Notes under the pieces: model-generated | What the model was told of the DNA's origin: nothing | What the model saw: only the letters and a program-made list of their open reading frames with translations | Databases searched by the model: none | Shown: in pieces, positions 19,432 to 27,916 of the stretch | How the letters are laid out: each line of letters opens with the position of its first letter | Position numbering within the stretch: the first letter of the stretch is position 1 | Assembly (NCBI RefSeq): GCF_001634625.1 | Contig: NZ_LRSE01000010.1 | Span: 79,669-143,668 of the forward strand | Source of the DNA: Croceicoccus bisphenolivorans | Lineage (GTDB): Bacteria > Pseudomonadota > Alphaproteobacteria > Sphingomonadales > Sphingomonadaceae | DNA: 64,000 nucleotides | Direction of reading: 5' to 3' | Program-made: the position numbers and the translations under genes

Positions 19432-21297
19432 TCACCTCATCGACACCTGCTTGCGCCGGTCGGCATCGGCATCGGCGATTGTTTTCGGCGTCTTCGGAGG
19501 CTTCGCCATCCACGGCGGGCCGTCGTCTGCGTGATAGTCGTGGCACATCGCGCAATCGCTTTCGACCGGATGCTTCACCTTGGCCAGCGAGGCGCCGGTC
19601 CCGCCGACGTGGCAGGTGCGACATCCGCCTTCGCCGCCAAGTCCGGGAATCAGGACACGGCTGGCATCATTGCTCTGCAATGCGTCCACGTGGCAGTCGG
19701 TGCACTCGTACTTCGTGTGCGCGTCGTGGGTGAACCAGCCCTTTTCCAGATAGCGATCGTTCTGCACGGCAGGCACGATGCCGAAGCCGTTCGTGACCGC
19801 AGGGCCATCGCGCGTGATCACGTGGCAATCGAAACACGCCCCGCCTTTGGAAAAGACGCGGGTGACGGCCCCGTCGGCGCGGGTCGGGTAGAACTGCACC
19901 GCGCGGGCGAAATCGCGGGCCGTGCGCTGCGATGCGCCATCACCGGGCGAACGGCGCGACATGCCCGAAAGACTGGCGGGACGCGGCAGATTGCCGGAAC
20001 GATAGAAGGCGCGCAAGTCGGCGGCGACCAGTTCGGGCTTGCCGTGGCGCAGCGTACGGGTCGTGCCGTCGATCATCTCCAGCCCGAGTGCGTGGCAGGA
20101 CTGGCAGGAATCCTCCATCTTCACCGGCTCGAACCGGACCTTGGTGGAATCGAGCGTGTGACAATCGGCGCACTGCATCGCGTCGCGCCCGTCGTATTCG
20201 CCCGCGCGGCGGCGGACCATCTGGGCAACGCCGCCGGTCTTGCTCATGTGCTGGGCATGCGTGAATTTGAGGCCGTGATCCTCTCGCGCATCAACAGTCA
20301 ATGCCATGCGCCGGTAGACCGGCTTCACGCCTGCCTGCGCGATCAACGCGGGATGGAACTCGGGATGGCCGGTCCCAAAGTCGCTTGCATCTGGCAGTTT
20401 CGTGTCCGGCAATCTCTTGCTCATCCCGTCATGGCAATCGGTACAGAACTTCTGTGGGGTGTCCTCCATAGCATCGGCGCCGGTATGCTCGATGTGACAT
20501 TCGACACACCTGCCGGCCGGACGGTTGAAACCTTCGGCCACGGCACGCTGGAACTGCCCGAACGCGCCGGGTTCGCCGCGCGCCGCGACAAGGCGGGCAG
20601 TGGCTTCGTTTGTCGCAAGGCCGGAGATGTGCGCGTGGGCATCATCCTCGTGGCAGGTCATGCAGGCATTGTCGCGCACCGCCACGAAGGCATCGACGTG
20701 ACAGGCCTGGCAATCATCCTTCAACCCCTTGTGCGCAAGGGTGAGGTCGCCCGAAGACCAGATCTCGTCCCCGTGATAGCCGCTGCCCCGCTCCTTCTCG
20801 CCCTTGTGCGTCATGTAGGCGCCGATCGGCCAGGCAAGGCAGGCGATGAGGACGAGGACAGCAAAGCCCCACGCCGACATGCGCTTGCCGGGCAACAGGC
20901 CCTTCAACGTGTAGACGCTGCCGAGGTCTTTCTCTTCCGACACATCGGAAATCGCCTCGACCCGGCGGACGGTGAAGACGGGCGCGCCCCCTTCGCCGCG
21001 TTCGACATTGATGCGGTGGCCACCGAAGGTCAGTTCCGCGCCGCGTGTCAGGTCGATCGCGCGGCGGTTCACGCTGCGTCCGTTCACTTCGAACGGTTGC
21101 TGACCGATCGATTCCACGAACAGCTCGCCGTCCTTCATCACCGCGCGGGCGTGGCGGGGATCGACGGCAAGGTCGGGCAGATGAATGTCGCAGGCGGCAT
21201 CGCGCCCGATGGAGAGCGTGTCACCCTCCACCGTGGCGGGGCGGACGATTTCCTCCCCGTTGGCTTTCAGCGCGATCTGGCGGACGAGAAAGGTCAT
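19432..21297 (-). CDS. FHA domain fused to a ten-haem cytochrome c
   Basis: 621 residues. Residues 1-100 form an FHA domain (LSIGRDAACDIHLPD, RHARAV, VNG) that should be cytoplasmic and bind phosphothreonine. A single transmembrane helix follows at about 140-162. The exported remainder contains ten CxxCH haem sites (CQACH, CMTCH, CVECH, CTDCH, CADCH, CQSCH, CFDCH, CTDCH, CRTCH, CAMCH). This layout suggests an electron conduit in the periplasm whose activity is sensed or controlled from the cytoplasm by phosphorylation. It lies between a cytochrome-b-like protein gene and the phosphodiesterase gene in one operon. Confidence 0.88.
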   Translation of the reverse strand: MTFLVRQIALKANGEEIVRPATVEGDTLSIGRDAACDIHLPDLAVDPRHARAVMKDGELFVESIGQQPFEVNGRSVNRRAIDLTRGAELTFGGHRINVERGEGGAPVFTVRRVEAISDVSEEKDLGSVYTLKGLLPGKRMSAWGFAVLVLIACLAWPIGAYMTHKGEKERGSGYHGDEIWSSGDLTLAHKGLKDDCQACHVDAFVAVRDNACMTCHEDDAHAHISGLATNEATARLVAARGEPGAFGQFQRAVAEGFNRPAGRCVECHIEHTGADAMEDTPQKFCTDCHDGMSKRLPDTKLPDASDFGTGHPEFHPALIAQAGVKPVYRRMALTVDAREDHGLKFTHAQHMSKTGGVAQMVRRRAGEYDGRDAMQCADCHTLDSTKVRFEPVKMEDSCQSCHALGLEMIDGTTRTLRHGKPELVAADLRAFYRSGNLPRPASLSGMSRRSPGDGASQRTARDFARAVQFYPTRADGAVTRVFSKGGACFDCHVITRDGPAVTNGFGIVPAVQNDRYLEKGWFTHDAHTKYECTDCHVDALQSNDASRVLIPGLGGEGGCRTCHVGGTGASLAKVKHPVESDCAMCHDYHADDGPPWMAKPPKTPKTIADADADRRKQVSMR

Positions 21298-21307
21298 GCG
21301 CTCGCTC

Positions 21308-22273
21308 TCACCAGTAGAAGAACACGGAAACGATATGGGCGGAGAGCGCGGCGAGCAGCGCGAAAGTCACCGGCACGTGGACATAGAGCCACAATTGCAA
21401 CAGTGACTTCAACCGCAAGTGTCGGCGCAGGCGGGCCAGCATCGCTTCCTTGCGGGTGAGCAGGGCATCCACCCGGTCCAGCGGATCGTCGGCCACGCGC
21501 GGGCGGAATGCGCGGGCTTCGCGCAAGGTGGCGGACGCCCGCCGCGTTTCGCAGTTCGGATAGCGCGCGGTTATGCGGTTCCACACCGATCCCGCGAAGG
21601 GGTCCTGCTCGAGGCTCTTTTCGACAACCGCGGCGTCTTCCGCGGTCAGCGGCTGGGCCGCGTCGTGGATCTGGCGGTCGAGGCTGCGCAGCTGTTCGAT
21701 CATCTGCTTTTCGGTGACCGCGCCGTCTTCGTCATAGCGGTTTTCGGACAGTGCCTGCGGCAAGGTCCAATAGAACCAGATGCCGAACATGCCCGACACG
21801 ATGACGATCATCATCAGCGCCCAGGCAAGCGTGTGGACATTCCAGCCAAGGTCGAAACCGGTGTGCAGCGTGGCGACGACGATCAGCGACAGTCCGAGAT
21901 AGACATGCGCGCTGGTCCATGCCTTGAGGCTCCACGTCCCCGGCGTCATCGCGCGTTTGCGCACGCCCAGCAGCATCAGCCACACGATCAACCCCGCACC
22001 GATGGTGCCGAGCGTATATCCGAGCCACGTCCCGCCGAAATGCTGCGCGGGTAGGGGCGCGAAGACATAGGCGAGTAGAGCGACAAGGCAGAGCAGCCCC
22101 GCGATCTTCCACCAGCGACCGTTGGCATAGGACAGGAAGCTGTCGTGGCTCGTCACCTTGTTCCGGCGTGTGCGGCGGCGCAGGCCAAGCTTGCCCTTGG
22201 GCGTATCGGTCGTGGTCGTATCCTCGGCAGTCGCCGCGGTTTCGTTCGGCTCAAGTCCCGGAACGCTCGCCAT
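21308..22273 (-). CDS. Cytochrome-b561-like membrane protein of the multihaem redox operon
   Basis: The start is the ATG at 22273, which overlaps the stop codon of the FAD gene by one base (TGATG). The 321-residue protein has a charged N-terminus and about five hydrophobic helices. Histidines placed for b-haem binding lie in SAHVYLGL, TLHTGFDL, NVHTLAW, and at the end in YVHVPVTFALLAALSAHIV. A soluble, coiled, charged domain of about 120 residues lies before the last helix. It probably carries electrons across the membrane between the FAD/Fe-S protein and the decahaem cytochrome; this is an inference from position and histidines. Confidence 0.65.
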   Translation of the reverse strand: MASVPGLEPNETAATAEDTTTTDTPKGKLGLRRRTRRNKVTSHDSFLSYANGRWWKIAGLLCLVALLAYVFAPLPAQHFGGTWLGYTLGTIGAGLIVWLMLLGVRKRAMTPGTWSLKAWTSAHVYLGLSLIVVATLHTGFDLGWNVHTLAWALMMIVIVSGMFGIWFYWTLPQALSENRYDEDGAVTEKQMIEQLRSLDRQIHDAAQPLTAEDAAVVEKSLEQDPFAGSVWNRITARYPNCETRRASATLREARAFRPRVADDPLDRVDALLTRKEAMLARLRRHLRLKSLLQLWLYVHVPVTFALLAALSAHIVSVFFYW

Positions 22274-24888
22274 CACGCGCCCTCCGTTTCGGACTTGAGG
22301 CGCGCGACGGTCAGGAACTCGTCGGGCGCAACGCGGATCGCGGCGCCGGTCGGGCAGGCGCGGACGCAGGCCGGACCGCCGTCGATGCCGGCGCACATGT
22401 CGCACTTGATCGCCTTCTTGCGGTCCAGCGCCTCGTCATGCGCGGGATCGCCGTTGTAGGGCATGTTCTTCTTGGACCACTTGTAGGGCGGCTCCCCCGG
22501 TCCCGGCCCCTTGCCGAAGAACAGCCACGACAGCAGCGAGGGTTTCTTCGGCGGCACCTTGTCCATGCGGATCACGCCATATGGGCAGTTGCGCTGGCAA
22601 TTGCCGCAGCCGATGCAGGTGTCGTCGATGAAGACTTCGCCGTCCGGCCCGCGGTGGATCGCATTGGGCGGGCAGTCGGCCATGCAGTGCGGATGTTCGC
22701 AGTGGCGGCACGATGTCGGAACGTGAAGATGCGCGAAGCTCTTGCCCGCCTCGCGGTCCAGCCGCGACAGCCCTTCGTGCGCATCGGCGCAGGCCTTTTC
22801 GCAATTGTCGCAGCCGACGCACAGCTTCTCGTCGATCAGCAGCACGTCGGTTGCTTCGCCAAGGCCCTGCGACACGAGGAATTTCGCCTGTTCGGAATAA
22901 AGGTCGACGACGCCCGAGAAACTGTCCTTCTTCGATTCGATCAGCGCGTTGGTGCGGCGGCGCACGTCCATCTCGCCGCGGGCCTTGTCCATCAGCGCGG
23001 GCTTTGCGGCGAGCACGCGCTCGAACGCCTCGCCGTCGATCTCGATGACCTCGCTCTTGATCGCGGCGCGGACCGTAGCGGTACGCTGGCCGCCGTCGAT
23101 CAGCGCCATTTCGCCGACGTATGATCCGGCGGGCAGGTAGGATAGGAAGACCGGCTTTCCGCCCACTTCCTTCTCGACCACCATCGATCCGACGCGGATG
23201 ACGAAGATGTTCTTGCCCTCTTCGCCCTCGTTGATGATCGCGGTGCCGGCAGGCACGGTGCGGATCTTCGCGGTTTCGACCACTTCGGCGATGTCGGCAG
23301 GCGTCAGGCCCGACCCGAACATCTGCAGCAGCTGGCGCTCGGTGCTGATACGCTCGATCTCGCGCTTGGCGGGCGGGACCTGGCTCATCAGTTTCAGCGC
23401 GGCATTGCGGCTGATCTCGACGCAGATCGTCGGCTCTGCCGCCACGATCGTCGCGCCGCGGCGGCGGCCCGAAATCAGGCCGACTTCGCCGAAGATCGTT
23501 CCGGCAGGGATGGGCACGACCTTCGATGCATCGTTCGGGTCGATCTGCACGTGGACCTTGCCCTCGGCAATCGCGAACAGCGAGGATCCCGGTGCGTTCT
23601 TCTCGAACACGACTTCGCCCGGCGCATAGCTGCGGACGTCGCTGTCCAGCATGAACTCGCGCATCTGCAGCGGGCTCATGTCCTTCAGGATCGAGATGCT
23701 GGTGCGCAGCACTTCTAGCCATTCGTCGACCGAGCGGCCCTTGGGCAGACCTGCGAACTTTTCGGCCAGAAGCGGCTCGTCCGCCGGTTTCAGGTCGGTA
23801 TTGCCGTTGATGAACTCTACGACGTCATAGCCCTGGTTCATGCAGTGCTTGATAAGCGGATATCCCGCCAGCGCGCCGATGACGAACATGCCGGGCGCGG
23901 TCGTTTCGAATACCGGCGACAGTTGCGGGAAGGCCAGCCGGTCGTCGCTGGTAAAGGCGATGCCGCAATTCTCGACGAAAGCGCGGGGCGGGGCCGAACC
24001 GATACGCGCGATCACGCGGTCGCAGCGGATCTTCTCCTCGCCGTCGCGGGTCGACAGGGTCGCCCAGCCGGGTTCGAGTTCCTTGACCTCGGTCTCATAA
24101 CGGATGGTCAGCTTGCCGTCGGCATCGTCCTCGACCAGCGCCTTGGCGTTGGGTTCTTTTGCATTGGCAAAGCTTTCGCGAACGTTCGTGGACTTCGGCT
24201 TGCGGTTGAGGATGGAGACGACGTTGCCCTGCGCCGAATCCTCGGCAAGGCCGCGCGCATTCTCGATACCGGCGTCGCCCACGCCGACGACGATGACGTG
24301 TTCGTCCAGAACTTCGGTCGGGTCGTCCAGCTGATAGGTCACGTGCGGCAGGTCGCCGCCGGGGCAGCGCATCAGGTTGGGATTGCCCTGCGTGCCGATG
24401 GCAAGGATCACCGTGTCAGCGATCAGTTTCTCGCCGCTGGTCAGTTCAAGTTCGTAGGGGCCTTCGTGACGCTGAAGTTCCTTGACATCCTTGGTGCCGT
24501 CGCGGTTCCGCTTCACGATCTGCTGCACGCTGCCGGGGATCGCGGGGCCGGTGCCGCGGATCGCCTTCACCTCGGCATTGTACTTGACGTTGATGCCCAG
24601 TTCGGCGGTGCGCGAATTCCACCTGTCGAGGATGTCCTCGCGCTTGCCGGCGTCGAATTCCTGGTCGGAACGCAGGATAAGCTGCGACGGCGTGGCCATC
24701 ACGTGCTTGCCCTTCTGGTACTTGTAGATCGTGTCCGACAAATGGTCGGTCTTTTCGAGCAGGACGTGGGGCATGCCCAGAGCGGCGGCGCGGCTGGCCG
24801 CGCTCATCCCCGCAGGGCCAGAGCCGATAATTGCAACCCGGAAGGTGTCGGTCACCGCTTCCGTATCCCCCTCAATGCCAGCAGGCAC
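22273..24888 (-). CDS. FAD oxidoreductase fused to two cNMP-binding domains and 4Fe-4S ferredoxin domains
   Basis: 871 residues with at least three parts. A thioredoxin-reductase-like flavoprotein has the FAD motif AIIGSGPAGMSAA and a second nucleotide motif VIVVGVGDAGIENA. Two cyclic-nucleotide-binding domains follow, each with the phosphate-cassette type GEVGLISG / GEMALIDGGQRTATVRA. A C-terminal ferredoxin region has CVGCDNCEKAC, CRHCEHPHCMADCP, CIGCGNCQRNCPYG and CDMC...CVRACPTGA clusters. The start is a GTG at 24888 or, better spaced from a GAGGGGG, a GTG at 24855. It is the first gene of the operon and the likely electron entry point, controlled by cAMP or cGMP. Confidence 0.85.
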   Translation of the reverse strand: MPAGIEGDTEAVTDTFRVAIIGSGPAGMSAASRAAALGMPHVLLEKTDHLSDTIYKYQKGKHVMATPSQLILRSDQEFDAGKREDILDRWNSRTAELGINVKYNAEVKAIRGTGPAIPGSVQQIVKRNRDGTKDVKELQRHEGPYELELTSGEKLIADTVILAIGTQGNPNLMRCPGGDLPHVTYQLDDPTEVLDEHVIVVGVGDAGIENARGLAEDSAQGNVVSILNRKPKSTNVRESFANAKEPNAKALVEDDADGKLTIRYETEVKELEPGWATLSTRDGEEKIRCDRVIARIGSAPPRAFVENCGIAFTSDDRLAFPQLSPVFETTAPGMFVIGALAGYPLIKHCMNQGYDVVEFINGNTDLKPADEPLLAEKFAGLPKGRSVDEWLEVLRTSISILKDMSPLQMREFMLDSDVRSYAPGEVVFEKNAPGSSLFAIAEGKVHVQIDPNDASKVVPIPAGTIFGEVGLISGRRRGATIVAAEPTICVEISRNAALKLMSQVPPAKREIERISTERQLLQMFGSGLTPADIAEVVETAKIRTVPAGTAIINEGEEGKNIFVIRVGSMVVEKEVGGKPVFLSYLPAGSYVGEMALIDGGQRTATVRAAIKSEVIEIDGEAFERVLAAKPALMDKARGEMDVRRRTNALIESKKDSFSGVVDLYSEQAKFLVSQGLGEATDVLLIDEKLCVGCDNCEKACADAHEGLSRLDREAGKSFAHLHVPTSCRHCEHPHCMADCPPNAIHRGPDGEVFIDDTCIGCGNCQRNCPYGVIRMDKVPPKKPSLLSWLFFGKGPGPGEPPYKWSKKNMPYNGDPAHDEALDRKKAIKCDMCAGIDGGPACVRACPTGAAIRVAPDEFLTVARLKSETEGA

Positions 24889-25071
24889 CGGTATTCCCGG
24901 TCCGCCTGCCCCCCGTTCCGATCCGCGTGAAAGCCTACAGAGGGTTTCTGAACGAATAAAGGACGGCTCCTAAAAAATTGTCTCCACAGGGGTTTCGGCG
25001 TGGCGCGAGGCGAGTAAACGACCGGTTGTCGGCAACATTGCGGGACATACTAGGATGAGGTGGGGGCTGAT

Positions 25072-26019
25072 ATGACGGGCGGAACGGGCACTCGGTCGAT
25101 CGCGCGCTGGGCGCTGGGCGGCGCGGCACTGGTCGCGGCCCTCTCCATAGGGTTTGCCATCAGCCGCGATGGCGACAGCGGGATGCCGGCCGAAAGCGCG
25201 GCGGAGCAGGGCCAGCCTTCCGTGAGCGAGGTGATCGCGCGGCTTGAAAAGCGGCTGGCCGACAGCCCCGACGATGCGGAAGGGTGGCGCATGCTGGGCT
25301 GGGCCTATTTCCAGACCGGCCGCCATGCCGAAGCCGCGACCGCGTTCCGCCGCGCGACCAGTCTTGATCCCGACAATGCCGTATACTGGTCGATGCTGGG
25401 CGAAGCGCTGGTATTGGCCAGCCGTGACGGGGAAGGACTGCCCGCCGATGCCGAAGCCGCGTTCGACAAGGCGCTGGCGCTTGATCCCGGCGATCCGCGT
25501 GCCCGCTATTTCCGCGCGGTGGCGATGGACCTCGACGGGCGGCATGGCGAGGCGATCGAGGCGTGGTTTGCGCTGCTGGCCGACACGCCTGCCGATGCAC
25601 CGTGGGCGAACGATGTGCGGCAAGTGATCGCGGATGTCGGCAAAGCCAACGGCATCGACGTTGCCGACCGGCTGGCAAAGGCGGAGTTCGCGCCGGCAAC
25701 AGGCGGCTTCCAGACGGACGGGGCGGCAACCGCAACGGCCGGTATTCCCGGCCCGACGCAAGAGGACATGCAGGCCGCCCAAAGCATGTCGCCATCCGAA
25801 CAGCAGGACATGATTCGCGGGATGGTCGACCGCCTTGCGGCCAAGCTGAAGGAAGACCCGCTCAACCCCGACGGCTGGATCATGCTGATGCGCAGCCGCG
25901 TGCAGCTTGGCGACATGGCAGGTGCCCGCGAAGCGCGGGACGAGGCGCTGCGCCTGTTCCGCAACGAGGGCACGACATCGCGCCGCCTGCGCGAGGCGGC
26001 TGCCGCGCTGGGCCTGTAA
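25072..26019 (+). CDS. TPR protein related to CcmI/CycH of cytochrome c maturation
   Basis: The start is the ATG at 25072; a GTG at 25060 is an alternative. The 315-residue protein has one N-terminal transmembrane helix (ALGGAALVAALSIGFAIS), then TPR units (AEGWRMLGWAYFQTGRHAEA, DNAVYWSMLGEALVLAS, DPRARYFRAVAMDLDGRH). A C-terminal part (PDGWIMLMRSRVQLGDMAGA) resembles the periplasmic apocytochrome-holding domain of CcmI. It lies next to the multihaem cytochrome operon, divergent from it, which fits a role in haem c assembly. Other ccm genes are not adjacent. Confidence 0.7.
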   Translation: MTGGTGTRSIARWALGGAALVAALSIGFAISRDGDSGMPAESAAEQGQPSVSEVIARLEKRLADSPDDAEGWRMLGWAYFQTGRHAEAATAFRRATSLDPDNAVYWSMLGEALVLASRDGEGLPADAEAAFDKALALDPGDPRARYFRAVAMDLDGRHGEAIEAWFALLADTPADAPWANDVRQVIADVGKANGIDVADRLAKAEFAPATGGFQTDGAATATAGIPGPTQEDMQAAQSMSPSEQQDMIRGMVDRLAAKLKEDPLNPDGWIMLMRSRVQLGDMAGAREARDEALRLFRNEGTTSRRLREAAAALGL

Positions 26020-26258
26020 ACGGCGAATCGGAAGTCCTTGGGAATTTTACATATTCCGCTACCGCGCCACTGCGCAGAATGCATAAATCAGGCATGCAAC
26101 CTGTTGCATTTAAGACTCTATTCGGAATCGTTAACGATTTTCAGAACTTATTAACCTTTCTAAACGAATCTGCTCATGGTTAATGATTCACGCCACGGGC
26201 TTCGATTGGGGATGAGGGAAACGGAGCCGGTCACAGGAACGAGTTAAAGGGGGCACTC
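26020..26258. promoter_or_regulatory. ctrA upstream region with five GANTC sites and a CtrA half-site
   Basis: This AT-rich 239-base stretch contains GANTC (CcrM methylation) sites at 26025-26029, 26114-26118, 26125-26129, 26166-26170 and 26185-26189. It also has TTAACCAT on the minus strand at 26176-26183, the half-site of the CtrA box, and TTAA-N7-AAAC beginning at 26151. In Caulobacter, ctrA transcription depends on GANTC methylation state and CtrA autoregulation, so similar control is likely here. Confidence 0.65.
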
Positions 26259-26954
26259 ATGCGTATCCTACTGATCGAAGACGAACCGACGACTGCCAAG
26301 GCAATCGAGCTGATGCTCACGACCGAAGGCTTCAATGTTTACCAGACAGACCTTGGCGAAGAAGGCCTCGATCTGGGTAAACTCTACGATTACGACATCA
26401 TCCTGCTGGACCTGAACCTGCCCGACATGCACGGGTATGACGTGCTGAAGAAGCTGCGCGTCGCCAAGGTGCAGACGCCGGTCCTGATCCTTTCGGGCAT
26501 TTCGGAAATGGACAGCAAGGTGCGCTCGTTCGGCTTCGGCGCGGACGACTATGTCACCAAGCCGTTCCACAAGGACGAACTGGTCGCCCGCATCCACGCC
26601 GTGGTCCGCCGTTCGAAGGGCCATTCGCAGTCGGTGATCCGCACCGGCAAGCTCTCGGTCAACCTCGACACCAAGACGGTCGAAGTCGACGGCGCCCGTG
26701 TGCACCTGACAGGCAAGGAATACGCGATGCTGGAGCTGCTCAGCTTGCGCAAGGGCACGACGCTGACCAAGGAAATGTTCCTCAACCACCTCTATAACGG
26801 GATGGACGAGCCAGAACTGAAGATCATCGACGTCTTCATCTGCAAGCTGCGCAAGAAACTGGCGACGGCATGTGGCGGTGACAACTACATCGAAACCGTC
26901 TGGGGCCGCGGCTATGTGCTGCGCGATCCGGGCGCGGAGGCGCAGGCCGCTTAA
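26259..26954 (+). CDS. ctrA: Cell-cycle response regulator CtrA
   Basis: 231 residues. The receiver domain has phospho-acceptor Asp51 ([10 protein letters not shown]) and conserved Lys in VTKPF. It is followed by an OmpR-type winged helix ([23 protein letters not shown] in two parts, [21 protein letters not shown]). Sequence is near-identical in style to alphaproteobacterial CtrA. It controls replication, division and motility genes and is activated by the CckA-ChpT phosphorelay. It ends in a strong terminator. Confidence 0.97.
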   Translation: MRILLIEDEPTTAKAIELMLTTEGFNVYQTDLGEEGLDLGKLYDYDIILLDLNLPDMHGYDVLKKLRVAKVQTPVLILSGISEMDSKVRSFGFGADDYVTKPFHKDELVARIHAVVRRSKGHSQSVIRTGKLSVNLDTKTVEVDGARVHLTGKEYAMLELLSLRKGTTLTKEMFLNHLYNGMDEPELKIIDVFICKLRKKLATACGGDNYIETVWGRGYVLRDPGAEAQAA

Positions 26955-26982
26955 GCAGCCTGCCGCAAATCGATATTCCCTG

Positions 26983-27021
26983 AAAGGGCAGGCGCACGCA
27001 CCAAACGCGCCTGCCCTTTTT
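26983..27021 (+). terminator. Rho-independent terminator after ctrA
   Basis: A perfect 13-base-pair stem (AAAGGGCAGGCGC with GCGCCTGCCCTTT) encloses an 11-base loop and runs into a T-run. It is 29 bases after the ctrA stop codon. Confidence 0.9.
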
Positions 27022-27090
27022 CGTTCGGCGGTGCCGCGCGGCCAACAAGTCCTTGACCGGGGGAGTGCAAGCCGCCAACGGCTGCGCCCC

Positions 27091-27789
27091 ATGACTGCAC
27101 ACAAGGAAGGCGATCCGACTACGCTCAACCGGCTCTATGGCCGCGCCAAGGGCAAGGCACTGCGCGCCGGGCAGCAGGAGTTGGTCGACAATCTCCTGCC
27201 GCAAATCGCGGTTCCGGCCGAAGGTCCGGTCACGGCAGAGCGCCTGTTCGGATACGACCGCCCCCTGCATTTCGAAATCGGCTTCGGCGGCGGTGAGCAC
27301 ATGGCCTTTCGCGCCGATCTTCTGCCCGACCACGGCTTCATCGGGGCGGAACCCTTCGTCAACGGTGTGGCGCAGGCGCTTGTCCACGTGCGCGAAGGGA
27401 CGCTGGGCAATGTGCGCATTCATCACGGCGATGCGCTGGAAGTACTGTCCCGCGTGCCCGACGGATCGCTTTCCTTTCTCTACCTGCTCCATCCCGATCC
27501 CTGGCCCAAGGCGCGCCATGCAAAGCGGCGGATGATGAACGACGGGCCGGTGGAGATATTCGCCGCGAAACTGAAGCCCGGCGGCGAATTCCGATTCGGC
27601 ACGGACCATCCGGTTTACGTCGAACACGCGATGATGGTGATGCAGCGGCATACCGACCTGTTCGACTGGCTGTGCGAGAAGCCCGACGATTTCCTGACGC
27701 GCCCTTCCGGCTGGCCCGAAACCCGTTACGAGGCCAAGGCGCGAAGGCTGGGTCACGAGGTGTGGTACTTTAGATTTAGACGACGCTAA
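27091..27789 (+). CDS. trmB: tRNA (guanine-N7-)-methyltransferase
   Basis: The start is the ATG at 27091 (232 residues). SAM-binding HFEIGFGGGEHM and the TrmB signature LHPDPWPKARHAKRRM are present, and the C-terminus ends WYFRFRRR as in relatives. It methylates G46 in the variable loop of tRNAs. It is the last backbone gene; the integrase of the mobile element begins 127 bases downstream. Confidence 0.95.
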   Translation: MTAHKEGDPTTLNRLYGRAKGKALRAGQQELVDNLLPQIAVPAEGPVTAERLFGYDRPLHFEIGFGGGEHMAFRADLLPDHGFIGAEPFVNGVAQALVHVREGTLGNVRIHHGDALEVLSRVPDGSLSFLYLLHPDPWPKARHAKRRMMNDGPVEIFAAKLKPGGEFRFGTDHPVYVEHAMMVMQRHTDLFDWLCEKPDDFLTRPSGWPETRYEAKARRLGHEVWYFRFRRR

Positions 27790-27916
27790 AGTGCGAAATC
27801 CTTGTAAAACAATGTACTTAGCTGAATCCTCCTACGCTGGCATTGCCTCCATTTCGCTCCTTTTTCCGCTTGCGTGATTACCCGGTGATTGCCAGAAGAA
27901 GGACACGAGGTTCCGG

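Noticed and set aside
19342..21459. A 705-codon plus-strand frame across the multihaem cytochrome gene
   Set aside because: Shadow of a GC-rich gene; the minus strand carries ten CxxCH motifs and an FHA domain.
27830..27862. A tRNA-3'-end-like stretch (GAATCCTCC followed by CTACGCTGGCA) after trmB
   Set aside because: No complete cloverleaf or matching T-arm can be drawn and there is no second copy in the window to act as att repeat, so I do not call it an att site.
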